This document shows positions 8,469 to 15,818 of a DNA stretch of 64,000 nt, one piece after another; the first letter of the stretch is position 1; the number at the start of each line of letters is the position of its first letter. Source of the stretch: DATCMH01 sp036563505 (GTDB lineage Bacteria; Pseudomonadota; Alphaproteobacteria; Rhizobiales; Beijerinckiaceae). The stretch covers positions 434,001 through 498,000 of the forward strand of contig DATCMH010000002.1 in the NCBI GenBank assembly GCA_036563505.1, given 5' to 3'. The notes beneath the pieces are model-generated. The model saw nothing but the letters and a program-made list of their open reading frames with translations. It was not told where the DNA came from and made no database searches. The translations under genes were made by a program, and so were the position numbers.

Positions 8469-9086
8469 ATGAAGCTCTATTACTCCCCCGGAGCCTGCTC
8501 GCTCTCGCCCCATATCGTGCTGCGCGAACTCGGCTTGCCCTTCGCGCTCGAAGCCGTCGACCTCAAGACCAAGAAGACCGAGGCGGGCGCCGATTTCACG
8601 GCCATCAACCCGAAGGGCTACGTCCCGGCGCTGCAGCTGGAAGACGGGGAGGTTCTGACTGAAGGCGCGGCCATCGTTCAGTACCTGGCGGACAAGCACG
8701 CGCCGGGCACTCTGGCGCCGGCGGCCGGCACGGTGGAGCGCGCACGCCTCAACGGCCATTTGAACTTCGTTTCGGCCGAGTTGCACAAAGCCTTCGGGCC
8801 GCTCTTCAACCCGGCGCTCTCGCCGGAAGCGCGCGAGGCGGCCCTCGCCACCATCGGTCGCAAGCTCGACGTGGCCGAGCGGGCCCTCGCCGATGGGCGC
8901 CCTTATCTCACCGGCTCGGACTTCACCATCGCTGATGCCTATCTCTTCGTGGTGTTGAGCTGGGGGCCGTATCTCGGCGTCGACCTGTCCCCCTGGCAGA
9001 GCTTGACCGCGTTCACCCGGCGTGTCGCTGCCCGCGCCGCCGTCCAGGCCGCGCTGACCGCTGAAGGCTTGCAGAAGGCGGCGTAA
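8469..9086 (+). CDS. Glutathione S-transferase, beta class (GstA-like)
   Basis: 205 residues starting MKLYYSPGACSLSPHIV, the hallmark of bacterial beta-class GSTs, where Cys 10 forms a mixed disulfide with glutathione. GGAGA lies seven bases before ATG 8469. The thioredoxin-like N-domain ends near LTEGAAIVQYLAD, which binds the gamma-glutamyl part of glutathione. The all-helical C-domain contains FTIADAYLFVVL. It conjugates or reduces electrophiles in the cytoplasm. Divergence from an HxlR regulator suggests stress-inducible expression. Confidence 0.92.
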   Translation: MKLYYSPGACSLSPHIVLRELGLPFALEAVDLKTKKTEAGADFTAINPKGYVPALQLEDGEVLTEGAAIVQYLADKHAPGTLAPAAGTVERARLNGHLNFVSAELHKAFGPLFNPALSPEAREAALATIGRKLDVAERALADGRPYLTGSDFTIADAYLFVVLSWGPYLGVDLSPWQSLTAFTRRVAARAAVQAALTAEGLQKAA

Positions 9087-9105
9087 ACCGCCGCCGGGGC
9101 GTGCC

Positions 9106-9579
9106 TCAAGCTTGCAGCTGGATCGACCCCAGGACCGAGCAAGCGCCTGGCAGGGCACGCAACGGCCGGCCCACAGTCGCGAGCAGTTGCTTGATCCGGT
9201 CGAGCGCCGCCGAGGGCTCGTAGGGCTTGGCCAGCAAGGGGCCGTGTTCGCACAGATCCCCCGCGATCTCGGCCGAGCGGGCGGCGCCCGAGGTGAGGAT
9301 CACCTTCACCTCGGGATGATGCTTTCGCACCCAGCGGGCCAGGCCGAAACCATCGAGGGAGCCCGACGGCATCTGAACGTCGGCGAGAACAAGGTCGATC
9401 ACGACGTCGGAACTATCAACGACAGCTATCGCCTCGTCCGCGTTGGCAGCCTCATGAACCGTGTACCCGCACGCGCGCAGGTACTCGGCGATAACGAGGC
9501 GAACGAGCACCTCGTCATCGACGACAAGAATGGTGTGAGCCTCCGATGAGGGAAGCAGCGGGAGGACGGTCGAACTCAT
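9106..9579 (-). CDS. Single-domain response regulator (receiver only)
   Basis: 157 residues that hold a CheY-like receiver and no output domain. Acidic pocket Asp 21-Asp 22 (ILVVDDE), phospho-acceptor Asp 67 (LVLADVQM), switch Ser 97 (ILTSGAA) and Lys 118 (LAKPY) are all present. The GFGLARW and LTSGxA pattern matches small receivers common in Methylobacterium and Bradyrhizobium. No kinase is nearby. A second, similar receiver gene lies upstream on the same strand, so the two look like tandem paralogues. An EcfG-type promoter motif ends about 11 bases before the start codon, so a transcript from it would be almost leaderless. Confidence 0.88.
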   Translation of the reverse strand: MSSTVLPLLPSSEAHTILVVDDEVLVRLVIAEYLRACGYTVHEAANADEAIAVVDSSDVVIDLVLADVQMPSGSLDGFGLARWVRKHHPEVKVILTSGAARSAEIAGDLCEHGPLLAKPYEPSAALDRIKQLLATVGRPLRALPGACSVLGSIQLQA

Positions 9580-9590
9580 AGCGCCGAGCT

Positions 9591-9616
9591 AACGGCTCTG
9601 CTTGGTTCTAAGTTCC
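9591..9616 (-). promoter_or_regulatory. EcfG-type promoter motif before first receiver gene
   Basis: On the minus strand the sequence reads GGAAC (9616-9612), 17 bases, CGTT (9594-9591). This matches the GGAAC-N16/17-CGTT consensus of alphaproteobacterial general-stress sigma factors (EcfG/SigT). It faces the receiver gene starting at 9579. Confidence 0.5.
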
Positions 9617-9673
9617 TGACCGCCTTCGGCCCTTGAAGCCGGGCGGCACGGCGCGAGCCGTTCACCAAGCCGT

Positions 9674-10117
9674 TCACTTGGCGGACACGTCGCCACCCAG
9701 CGTGTTCTCGACGACCTGGAGCACCCGCGAGAACAGGTAGGGCTTGGGCAGGAACGGCCCGAAGGCAGCGATCTCCGGCTCCTGCCCAAGGCGGACCTTG
9801 CCCGAGGTGAACACCAGCTTGACCCATGGACGATGGGTGCGCGCGAAGCGCGCGACGCTCAGGCCGTCACCGCCGTCGCCGTGGAGGTGCAGGTCGATGA
9901 AGAGAAGGTCGACCGCGATCGTCTGCAGCACCGCCCTTGCCTCGTCCGCCGAGGCAGCTTCGAGGACCGTGTAGCCAGCCCCCCGCAAGGCGCTGCTCAC
10001 CGCGAAACGGATCAGCACGTCGTCCTCGACGACGAGCAGGGTCGCGCGAGGCGCCGCATCCTCGGTCGCAGGCGGCATATCGTCGTTGGACACGGCTGCA
10101 TTCATCCGTGCGACCAT
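9674..10117 (-). CDS. Single-domain response regulator (receiver only)
   Basis: About 147 residues from ATG 10117; ATG 10105 is an alternative and neither has a strong ribosome site. The receiver motifs are ATLLVVEDD (acidic pocket near 31-33), phospho-acceptor Asp 75 in LLFIDLHLHG, LVFTSGK (Ser 105) and Lys 125 in FLPKPY. There is no output domain. It resembles the neighbouring receiver in spacing and in LARW/VARF, TSG and KPY motifs, consistent with an old tandem duplication. It may act as a phosphate sink or through protein contact. An EcfG-type motif lies about 150 bp upstream. Confidence 0.86.
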   Translation of the reverse strand: MVARMNAAVSNDDMPPATEDAAPRATLLVVEDDVLIRFAVSSALRGAGYTVLEAASADEARAVLQTIAVDLLFIDLHLHGDGGDGLSVARFARTHRPWVKLVFTSGKVRLGQEPEIAAFGPFLPKPYLFSRVLQVVENTLGGDVSAK

Positions 10118-10266
10118 CGCAAGGTTCACCGGTGGGACGGGCACGGGCTGCCCTCGACCGCGGCTGTGCGCTCGAGAACGTCTGCGCCTTGGATCAGCGT
10201 CGGTTCTTCGGTGCCTTGCGTCCCGTTCGTGTTGCCGGCGAAAGGCGCGGCCGGTCGAGCTATCCC

Positions 10267-10291
10267 AACTCGGAACCAGCTTGGCGGTTCC
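10267..10291 (-). promoter_or_regulatory. EcfG-type promoter motif before second receiver gene
   Basis: The minus strand reads GGAAC (10291-10287), 17 bases, GTT (10269-10267); the base before GTT is A rather than the preferred C. It overlaps an inverted repeat GGAACC-N8-GGTTCC (10272-10291). The remaining 283-bp gap between the receiver gene and ruvC shows no gene. Confidence 0.38.
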
Positions 10292-10400
10292 CGCGATTGT
10301 GGAGCGCGATCGGGGTCGACCACCGGCGGTTCGTCCACCGCGGGACGCAGCTTTATCATATTGGTTCTGATGGCCGTGCGAACGCAGCAGTTCACCCGCC

Positions 10401-10910
10401 CTATCCCGCGAGCGCCTGTCGCAGCTTCGCCGCCTTGCGGTGATGGGCATGGGCGATGGCGATGGCGAGCGCGTCGGCGGCGTCCGCCGTCTTGGCCTCC
10501 GAGCGCGGCAGGAGAATGCGGATCATCGCCTGCACCTGCGCCTTCTCGGCGTGGCCGACGCCGACCACCGTCTTCTTCACCTGGTTGGCGCCGTATTCGG
10601 CCACCGGCAGGCCGGCCAGCGCCGGCACGAGGAGGGCGACGGCGCGGGCCTGACCGAGCTTGAGGGTCGCCTGCGGGTCCTTGTTGACGAAGGTTTCCTC
10701 GACGGAGACCTCATCCGGCGCCCAGGTGATGACGACCTCACGGATGAGATCGTGGAGTTGCTTGAGGCGAAGCGCGAGCGGCAGGTCGCCCGAGGAAGTG
10801 ACGACGCCGCAGCCGAGATAGGACAGCTTCGTCCCTTCCGAGACGATCATTCCCCAGCCGGTCTTGCGGAGCCCTGGATCGAGGCCGAGGATGCGGACGC
10901 GCTCGCTCAA
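10401..10910 (-). CDS. ruvC: Crossover junction endodeoxyribonuclease RuvC
   Basis: 169 residues, the normal length. The enzyme cuts Holliday junctions symmetrically as a dimer using two metal ions. Catalytic acids are visible: Asp 11 (LGLDPGL), Glu 71 (VSVEETF), and Asp 143/Asp 146 (TADAADALA). The basic tail is HAHHRKAAKLRQ. It starts five bases after the yebC stop, so the two are cotranscribed, in the usual yebC-ruvC order. ruvA is not next: two receiver genes, gst, hxlR and a porin gene intervene. Confidence 0.96.
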   Translation of the reverse strand: MSERVRILGLDPGLRKTGWGMIVSEGTKLSYLGCGVVTSSGDLPLALRLKQLHDLIREVVITWAPDEVSVEETFVNKDPQATLKLGQARAVALLVPALAGLPVAEYGANQVKKTVVGVGHAEKAQVQAMIRILLPRSEAKTADAADALAIAIAHAHHRKAAKLRQALAG

Positions 10911-10915
10911 CGCGA

Positions 10916-11662
10916 TCAGCCGCCGAGCTTCGTCATCAAGGCGTCCGAAACCTCGAAGTTGACGAAGACGTTCTGGACGTCGTCGTGGTCCTCCAGGGTC
11001 TCGACGAGGCGCATGAGCTTCTCGCCGGCCTCGTCGTCGACGTTGACCGTGTTCTGCGGGCGCCAGACGATGGTCGATTGGCGCGGCTCGCCGAAGCGGG
11101 CTTCCAGCGCCTTGGCCACCTCGGCAAGCTCGCCTTGGCTGCAGGTGACTTCGTGGCCGTCCTCGGTGGAGACCACGTCGTCGGCGCCGGCCTCGATGGC
11201 CGCTTCCAGCATCGCGTCCGCGTCGGCGACCTTGGCGTCGAACGCGATCAGACCGACGCGGTCGAACATGAAGGAGACGGCGCCCGTCTCGGCGAGGCTC
11301 CCGCCCGCCTTGGTGAAGACGGAGCGCACGTCGGAGGCCGTGCGGTTGCGGTTGTCGGTCATCGCCTCGACGATCACCGCGGCGCCGCCCGGCCCGTAGC
11401 CCTCGTAGCGGATCTCGTCATAGGACTCGGCGTCGGCGCCGGACGCCTTCTTGATCGCCCGCTCGATGTTGTCTTTGGGCATGTTCTCGGCCCGGGCGGC
11501 GAGAACCGCGGCGCGCAAGCGCGGGTTCATGGCCGGATCGGGCAGGCCCATCTTGGCCGCCACCGTGATCTCGCGGGCAAGCTTGGAGAAGAGCTTGGAA
11601 CGCTGCGCGTCCTGCTTGCCCTTCTTGTGCATGATGTTCTTGAACTGGGAATGTCCGGCCAC
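10916..11662 (-). CDS. yebC: YebC/PmpR family regulator
   Basis: 248 residues starting MAGHSQFKNIMHKKGKQDA, the invariant YebC N-terminus. Further family blocks are DNIERAIKKASG, YEGYGPGGAAVIVEA and NRTASDVRSVFTKAGG. Members have been described as DNA-binding regulators. Recent work links the family, including the mitochondrial TACO1 protein, to translation of difficult proline stretches. It heads the operon with ruvC, a conserved arrangement. The start is unambiguous from the family N-terminus. Confidence 0.95.
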   Translation of the reverse strand: MAGHSQFKNIMHKKGKQDAQRSKLFSKLAREITVAAKMGLPDPAMNPRLRAAVLAARAENMPKDNIERAIKKASGADAESYDEIRYEGYGPGGAAVIVEAMTDNRNRTASDVRSVFTKAGGSLAETGAVSFMFDRVGLIAFDAKVADADAMLEAAIEAGADDVVSTEDGHEVTCSQGELAEVAKALEARFGEPRQSTIVWRPQNTVNVDDEAGEKLMRLVETLEDHDDVQNVFVNFEVSDALMTKLGG

Positions 11663-11766
11663 GGCGGGCTCCCTGGAGCGAACGCGCGGACAGGCGCCGT
11701 GGCGGCGCCGGGCGTCCCGCGTCGAGGATGGCGATGCGCCGGCTTATAGAACGCCGCGTCCCCGAA

Positions 11767-11800
11767 GGCAAAGCAAAGCGCCCGCGCCGGGCGGCGCGGG
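11767..11800 (-). terminator. Intrinsic terminator after the SWIB gene
   Basis: On the minus strand a stem CCCGCGCC/GGCGCGGG (11800-11793 and 11788-11781, four-base loop) is followed by the T-rich run CGCTTTGCTTTGCC. A second hairpin, CCGGTCC/GGACCGG, sits upstream near 11830-11848. Together they separate the SWIB gene from yebC. Confidence 0.6.
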
Positions 11801-11863
11801 TCCTTGGCCGGGATTCTCAGCCGGAAGGGGCCGGTCCCGTCGGACCGGCGCCGGCCTTGAAGC

Positions 11864-12184
11864 TTATTTCAGGTGTTGGGCCAGGTACTTGTTCATCTCG
11901 AACATCGTGACCTTGTCCTTGCCGAAGACGGGCTTGAGCTTGTCGTCGGCCAGGATCTCGCGACCGTTCGAGGGGTTCTGGAGCTTGTTGGACTTGATGT
12001 AAGCCCAGATCTTGCTCACCACCTCGCCGCGGGGCAGCGGATCGGCGCCGACGATGGCGGCGAGCTCCTTCGAGGGCTTGAGCGGCTGCTGCAGCGCGTT
12101 GGGCTTGCCGGAAGCCGGCGGCTTGGTCGCGGGCTTCGTCGCCTTCTTGGCAGCGGTCTTGGTCTCGTCGGACTTCGTCGCCAT
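11864..12184 (-). CDS. SWIB/MDM2-domain protein
   Basis: 106 residues from ATG 12184, with GGAGG about ten bases upstream. The first 40 residues are Lys/Ala/Pro-rich (KTAAKKATKPATKPP), resembling a histone H1-like DNA-binding tail. The rest is a SWIB domain (LQQPLKPSKELAAIVG, RGEVVSKIWAYIKSNKLQ, LKPVFGKDKVTMFEMNKYL). SWIB proteins occur in Chlamydia and many Hyphomicrobiales, where a role in chromosome organisation is suspected but not proven. A GGAAC-N17-GTT motif lies upstream, hinting at general-stress control. Confidence 0.9.
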   Translation of the reverse strand: MATKSDETKTAAKKATKPATKPPASGKPNALQQPLKPSKELAAIVGADPLPRGEVVSKIWAYIKSNKLQNPSNGREILADDKLKPVFGKDKVTMFEMNKYLAQHLK

Positions 12185-12281
12185 GCTCTGTTCTCCTCCG
12201 GCCACGGTCGGCGGGCCCTCGTCGTGCCCGGACCGCCGTGCTCCTTACTACGCCACGGCTCCGTGAGGAACCTCGTCGTTA

Positions 12282-12306
12282 AACTTAGCCGTGGACGGCA
12301 AGTTCC
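12282..12306 (-). promoter_or_regulatory. EcfG-type promoter motif before the SWIB gene
   Basis: The minus strand reads GGAAC (12306-12302), 17 bases, GTT (12284-12282), with A before GTT. It predicts a leader of about 90 bases for the SWIB gene starting at 12184. Confidence 0.38.
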
Positions 12307-12330
12307 GAACGGGCGCGAACCGAGGTTAAC

Positions 12331-13449
12331 TTACTTGATGAGGCGCACCTGCTTCGTGCCGCTGCGCTCGAAGCGCGGGCATTCCATGACGATGCGGATG
12401 TCGTCGTAATCCCGGTCCGTCCAGCCCCGGCCCGGCGGGCGGTCCTCCCAGCCCATGTAGAGGAACTTGCCGGGCTCGCAGGCCTTCTCGGTCTGCTGCG
12501 GCGTGCGCTCGCGGCCCTCGGGCAGCACGCCGCCGCGCGAGATCGGCTTGCAGCTCTCGAAGGTGTCGCAGATCGCCGTCTCGAGGATGTCCACGCCCGT
12601 GTTCTGCTTCTGAACCGCGCCGACCACCGTCGTGTCGGTGAAGTATTCGTACTGCTCCACCGTGCTGTCGTTCCACATCGACGGTCTCGTCCGCGCCCCG
12701 CGGACGTTCTTCAGCTTGTAGGACAGGGTCTCGCCCTCGCCGCAGGTTGGCATCCGGAAGGTGTAGGTCGTGCCCCCGTTGTCGGCGATGGGTGTCATCT
12801 GTGAGCGCCCTTTCTCGTCGCTGCCGCTGTTCGCCTGACCATTGCTGTTGCCGCTGTTCCCGTTGCCATTACCGTTGTTGCCGTTACGGCTATTTCCGTT
12901 GCCGTTCCCATTGCCGTTGCCGCTGTTCCCGTTACCGTTATTGGCCCGGTCCTTCTTGGACGCATCGAAGCAGTAGACGGAGAGCTGGTTGTAGTCGCCC
13001 GCCTCCGGGTCGAGCTGGGAGATGCGCGGCGCGGCCGCCGTCATCAGGGGCTGCGTGACCCGCGCGACGGAGACCACCTTCAAGTCCATCGTCTTGGGCA
13101 GGAAGGGCACCGCTTGCATGATGGTGGCGTCCATCCGGCCCTGGATGGTGACTTCGTAATCCACGGCCGTCAGCCACTTGCCGAGCACGTTGACGTTCTG
13201 CAGTGCCCTCGCGCCCGTATGGGTGGCGATGACGGATCGGGCACCGCCGAGCGCGCGGTTCGAGCCCTCGGGGTCCTCGGCAGCCGCCGCGCCGATCGCG
13301 GCCGCATCGCTCGCCGTCTGCAGGAAGCCGTGCAGGTTCGTCGCGCGGGAGTAATCCACCGCGACGCCGGTCAACCCGAGAAGCGGCAGCATGGCGAGGC
13401 CGAACAGCACCGCCGTGGTGCCCCGGACATCGCGCCAGAACCGAAGCAT
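12331..13449 (-). CDS. TadG/TadE-like pseudopilin-family protein with Asn-Gly repeat domain
   Basis: 372 residues from ATG 13449, chosen because GGAGA lies six bases upstream; a GTG at 13464 is possible. The N-terminus FWRDVRGTTAVLFGLAMLPLL and the VDYSRA segment match the Tad/TadG-like hydrophobic domain that anchors Flp-pilus accessory proteins. Then come periplasmic sequence, a low-complexity Asn/Gly/Ser stretch encoded by 12838-12945, and a Cys-containing C-terminal domain (CDTFESC, KACEPGKFLYMGWEDRPPG). No other tad gene is present, so the protein is an orphan here. The role in surface attachment is inferred only. Confidence 0.75.
   Translation of the reverse strand: MLRFWRDVRGTTAVLFGLAMLPLLGLTGVAVDYSRATNLHGFLQTASDAAAIGAAAAEDPEGSNRALGGARSVIATHTGARALQNVNVLGKWLTAVDYEVTIQGRMDATIMQAVPFLPKTMDLKVVSVARVTQPLMTAAAPRISQLDPEAGDYNQLSVYCFDASKKDRANNGNGNSGNGNGNGNGNSRNGNNGNGNGNSGNSNGQANSGSDEKGRSQMTPIADNGGTTYTFRMPTCGEGETLSYKLKNVRGARTRPSMWNDSTVEQYEYFTDTTVVGAVQKQNTGVDILETAICDTFESCKPISRGGVLPEGRERTPQQTEKACEPGKFLYMGWEDRPPGRGWTDRDYDDIRIVMECPRFERSGTKQVRLIK
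12838..12945 (-). repeat. Hexanucleotide-like tandem repeat encoding Asn-Gly
   Basis: Degenerate repeats of an AAYGGY unit (minus strand) encode alternating Asn-Gly with occasional Ser. The codons vary (AAC/AAT, GGC/GGT/GGA), so the protein pattern is kept while the DNA repeat is broken up. This suggests selection on the peptide rather than a fresh slippage product. Confidence 0.75.
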
Positions 13450-13547
13450 GATCGTCTCCAACACGGCCGATCGGGCCGCAGGTCAGAGAACACCACGATT
13501 TTCTTACGATTCGATCGATCCGGACCCGCTCAAGGCGGGGCACCGCT

Positions 13548-14342
13548 TTAATCACGCGTTGACCTTAGGCCGCGAGGCACGATGAGGAGGCCCTCGTCCT
13601 CTTGGGCGACGCGGGCCTCGATGCCGAAGACCGCGGCGAGGCGCTCGGGCCGAAGCACCTCGGCGGGCGTCCCATCGGCGACGAGGCGGCCCGCGGCGAG
13701 GAGGAGGATGCGGTCGGCCGCGCGTGCCGCGAGGGTCAGATCGTGCATGACGGCGAGGATGGCGCCCCCTTGGGCGGCGCGGCGCCGCAGGGCCTGGAGC
13801 GTCAGGATCTGATGGCGTGGATCGAGGGCGGCCACCGGCTCGTCGAGGAGCAGCACCGGCGCCTCGACGGCGAGCGCCCGCGCGAGGAGGACGCGGGCCC
13901 GTTCGCCGCCCGACAGCTCCGTTGCCGGACGCGCCGCGAAATCCGCGCAATCGGCATCGGCGAGCGCCCGGGCGACCGCATCCCGCCCGCTTGCGCCCAA
14001 GGCCTCCGGGCGCTCGCCATGCGGCAGGCGCCCGAGCGCCACGAGATCCGCGACAGGCACAGGCCAAGCGATCGTGCCGCCCTGGGGCAGGTAGGCGAGG
14101 CGCCTCGCCCGCCCGGCGAGGGACAGGCGCGCGACCGGCTCGCCCGCGATCCTCACCTCGCCGGCCTCGATAGCCTGGAGGCCTGCAAGGGCGCGCAGCA
14201 GCGTGGTCTTGCCGGCGCCGTTCGGACCGACGGCGACCGTGACCTCCCCTGCCCGCAGCGCCAGACCAACCTCGGACAGGACGGGTCGCCGGCCCAGGCG
14301 CACGTGGACGTTCTCGGCACGCAGGATCGGCGGCGCGGTCAC
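13548..14342 (-). CDS. FecE/HmuV/BtuD-type ABC transporter ATPase
   Basis: 264 residues with a complete nucleotide-binding domain: Walker A GPNGAGKT (Lys 45), Q-loop YLPQG, signature LSGGERARV (about 143), Walker B VLLLDEPVAALD and switch His in VMHDLT. Sequence style (RLSLAGRARRLAYLPQG, IAWPVPVADLVALGR) places it with ATPases that energise uptake of iron-siderophore, haem or cobalamin. Its start overlaps the end of the permease gene by four bases, so they are translationally coupled. No substrate-binding protein or TonB receptor is nearby, so the substrate cannot be named. Confidence 0.9.
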   Translation of the reverse strand: MTAPPILRAENVHVRLGRRPVLSEVGLALRAGEVTVAVGPNGAGKTTLLRALAGLQAIEAGEVRIAGEPVARLSLAGRARRLAYLPQGGTIAWPVPVADLVALGRLPHGERPEALGASGRDAVARALADADCADFAARPATELSGGERARVLLARALAVEAPVLLLDEPVAALDPRHQILTLQALRRRAAQGGAILAVMHDLTLAARAADRILLLAAGRLVADGTPAEVLRPERLAAVFGIEARVAQEDEGLLIVPRGLRSTRD

Positions 14343-15364
14343 GCCGGCATCTCGGCGAGCTCGGCCCGGCGTCGGGCGATGATGAGAAGGAACAGCGGCA
14401 CGCCGAGACCGGCCGTGAGCACGCCGATCTTGATCTCGACCAGCGTCGGCACGAGGCGGACCGCGATGTCGGCCCCGATGAGCAAAGCCGCCCCGGCGAG
14501 CCCTGCCGGCAGGAGCGTGCGGGCCGGGTCATGGCCCACGGCGGCCCGCACGAGATGGGGACTGACGAGACCGACGAAGCCGATCGCGCCCGCCACGGCC
14601 ACCGCAGCTCCCGCGCCCACGGCCGAGGCTGCGACGACGAGGAGGCGGGTTCGACGCACCGGGATGCCGAGGCTCGCGGCGGCTTCCTCGCCGAGGGTCA
14701 GGGAGCGCAAAGCCGGTCCGGCGCTGAGAAGAGCGAGGCTCGCGAGGGCCAGGAACGGCAGGCACAGGGCCACGTGGGCCATGGAGCGGTCTTCCAGCGA
14801 GCCGAGCAGCCAGAAGACGATTTCGGTGACGGCATAGGGGTTGGGCGAGAGATTGATGGCGAGCGAGGTCGCCGCCCCGAAGAGGCTGCCAACGGCGAGA
14901 CCAGCCAAAACCAGCACCACGAGCCCGCCGCGCCCCGCGACCAGCAGGACGAGCCCGATCGAGGCCAGCGCGCCGAGGATCGCCGCAGCCGGCAGGGCGA
15001 AGGAGAGCGCGCCCGCGAACCCGAAATAGAGGGTCACGACGGCGCCGAAGGCCGCCGCCTGCGGCGCGCCGAAGACGGCAGCATCCGCCAGCGGATTGCG
15101 CAGGAGTCCCTGCAGCGCCGCCCCGACAAGGCCGAGGGTGAAGCCGATCGACAGCGCCAGCAGGGTGCGCGGCAGGCGCAGCTCCCGCACGATGACGCTC
15201 GCGGGACCGAGATCCTCGACGAGGGCCCGGGCCGCGGTAAGCGGCGCGATCCGGGCCGGCCCGACACCGAGGGAGATGACGGCAAGGACGAAGAGGAGCG
15301 CACCCACAGCCGGGACGAGCCAGCGGCCGGGGCGTGGGTTCGCGAGGGTGGGGGAGGTCGTCAC
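14339..15364 (-). CDS. FecCD-family ABC transporter permease
   Basis: 341 residues from GTG 15364; sequence upstream in the same frame is repeat DNA, so the long open frame is not the gene. About ten hydrophobic segments are visible, with FecCD landmarks LRLPRTLLALSIGFTLGLVGAALQGLLRNPLADAAVFG near the N-terminus split across TM2-3, and GFVGLVSPHLVRAAVGHDPA near the C-terminus, the loop that contacts the ATPase. It imports a metal chelate such as a siderophore, haem or cobalamin across the inner membrane with the downstream ATPase. The promoter must lie in or beyond the 454-bp repeat-filled gap before trpS. Confidence 0.9.
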   Translation of the reverse strand: MTTSPTLANPRPGRWLVPAVGALLFVLAVISLGVGPARIAPLTAARALVEDLGPASVIVRELRLPRTLLALSIGFTLGLVGAALQGLLRNPLADAAVFGAPQAAAFGAVVTLYFGFAGALSFALPAAAILGALASIGLVLLVAGRGGLVVLVLAGLAVGSLFGAATSLAINLSPNPYAVTEIVFWLLGSLEDRSMAHVALCLPFLALASLALLSAGPALRSLTLGEEAAASLGIPVRRTRLLVVAASAVGAGAAVAVAGAIGFVGLVSPHLVRAAVGHDPARTLLPAGLAGAALLIGADIAVRLVPTLVEIKIGVLTAGLGVPLFLLIIARRRAELAEMPA

Positions 15365-15478
15365 GGCCCGTGAGTGGCCGGCCAGAGGAGAGGGGTCAAG
15401 CCCAGGAGCTTCGTGGCACGTCGAAGCGTGGAACCTTCGAACCGTGGAATCTTCGTTCCCATCCGCCCAGCGCGTTCC

Positions 15479-15752
15479 CCACCCGACCCTGCTTACGCGG
15501 GGCCACCCTCCCCGCACGGGGGGAGGGATGAGGGGCGGCGCAGCGCCCTCCTTCTCCCCTCTGTGGGAGAAGGTGCCCTTGCGTGAGCGAGGGCGGATGA
15601 GGGGTGGCGCCGAGAGACGCCTCGCGAAGCGATGAGGATTGGTCGGCGCTGAGAGATCCTGATCGGCTTGCGCCGGCGGCTGCGCCGCACCCCTCTCCCG
15701 ACCCCGCTCCGCGGGGTCACCCTCTCCCTCAGGGGGAGAGGGAAGAGAGGCA
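15479..15752. repeat. Composite intergenic repeat, family B copy 1 (fills most of the 15365-15818 gap)
   Basis: The segment holds short inverted pairs built from CCCACCCGACCCTGC, ACCCTCCCCG/CGGGGGGAGGG, CTTCTCCCCTC/GAGAAGG and CCCTCTCCC/GGGAGAGGG. The same modules recur in the same order at 63739-64000, so this is one composite element of about 265 bp rather than random G+C-rich sequence. The rest of the 454-bp gap (15365-15478 and 15753-15818) shows no gene. Confidence 0.8.
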
Positions 15753-15818
15753 CCGTCTCGAACTCGCAACGACGCCGTTCAAGACCGGAACGGCAATCCT
15801 TGAGCCAAGGACTGTTCT

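Noticed and set aside
5857..12330. LexA boxes (GTTC-N7-GTTC or GAAC-N7-GTTC) near ligA, ruvA and ruvC
   Set aside because: None with correct spacing was found; the GGAACC-N8-GGTTCC repeat at 10272-10291 has N10 between its GAAC and GTTC.
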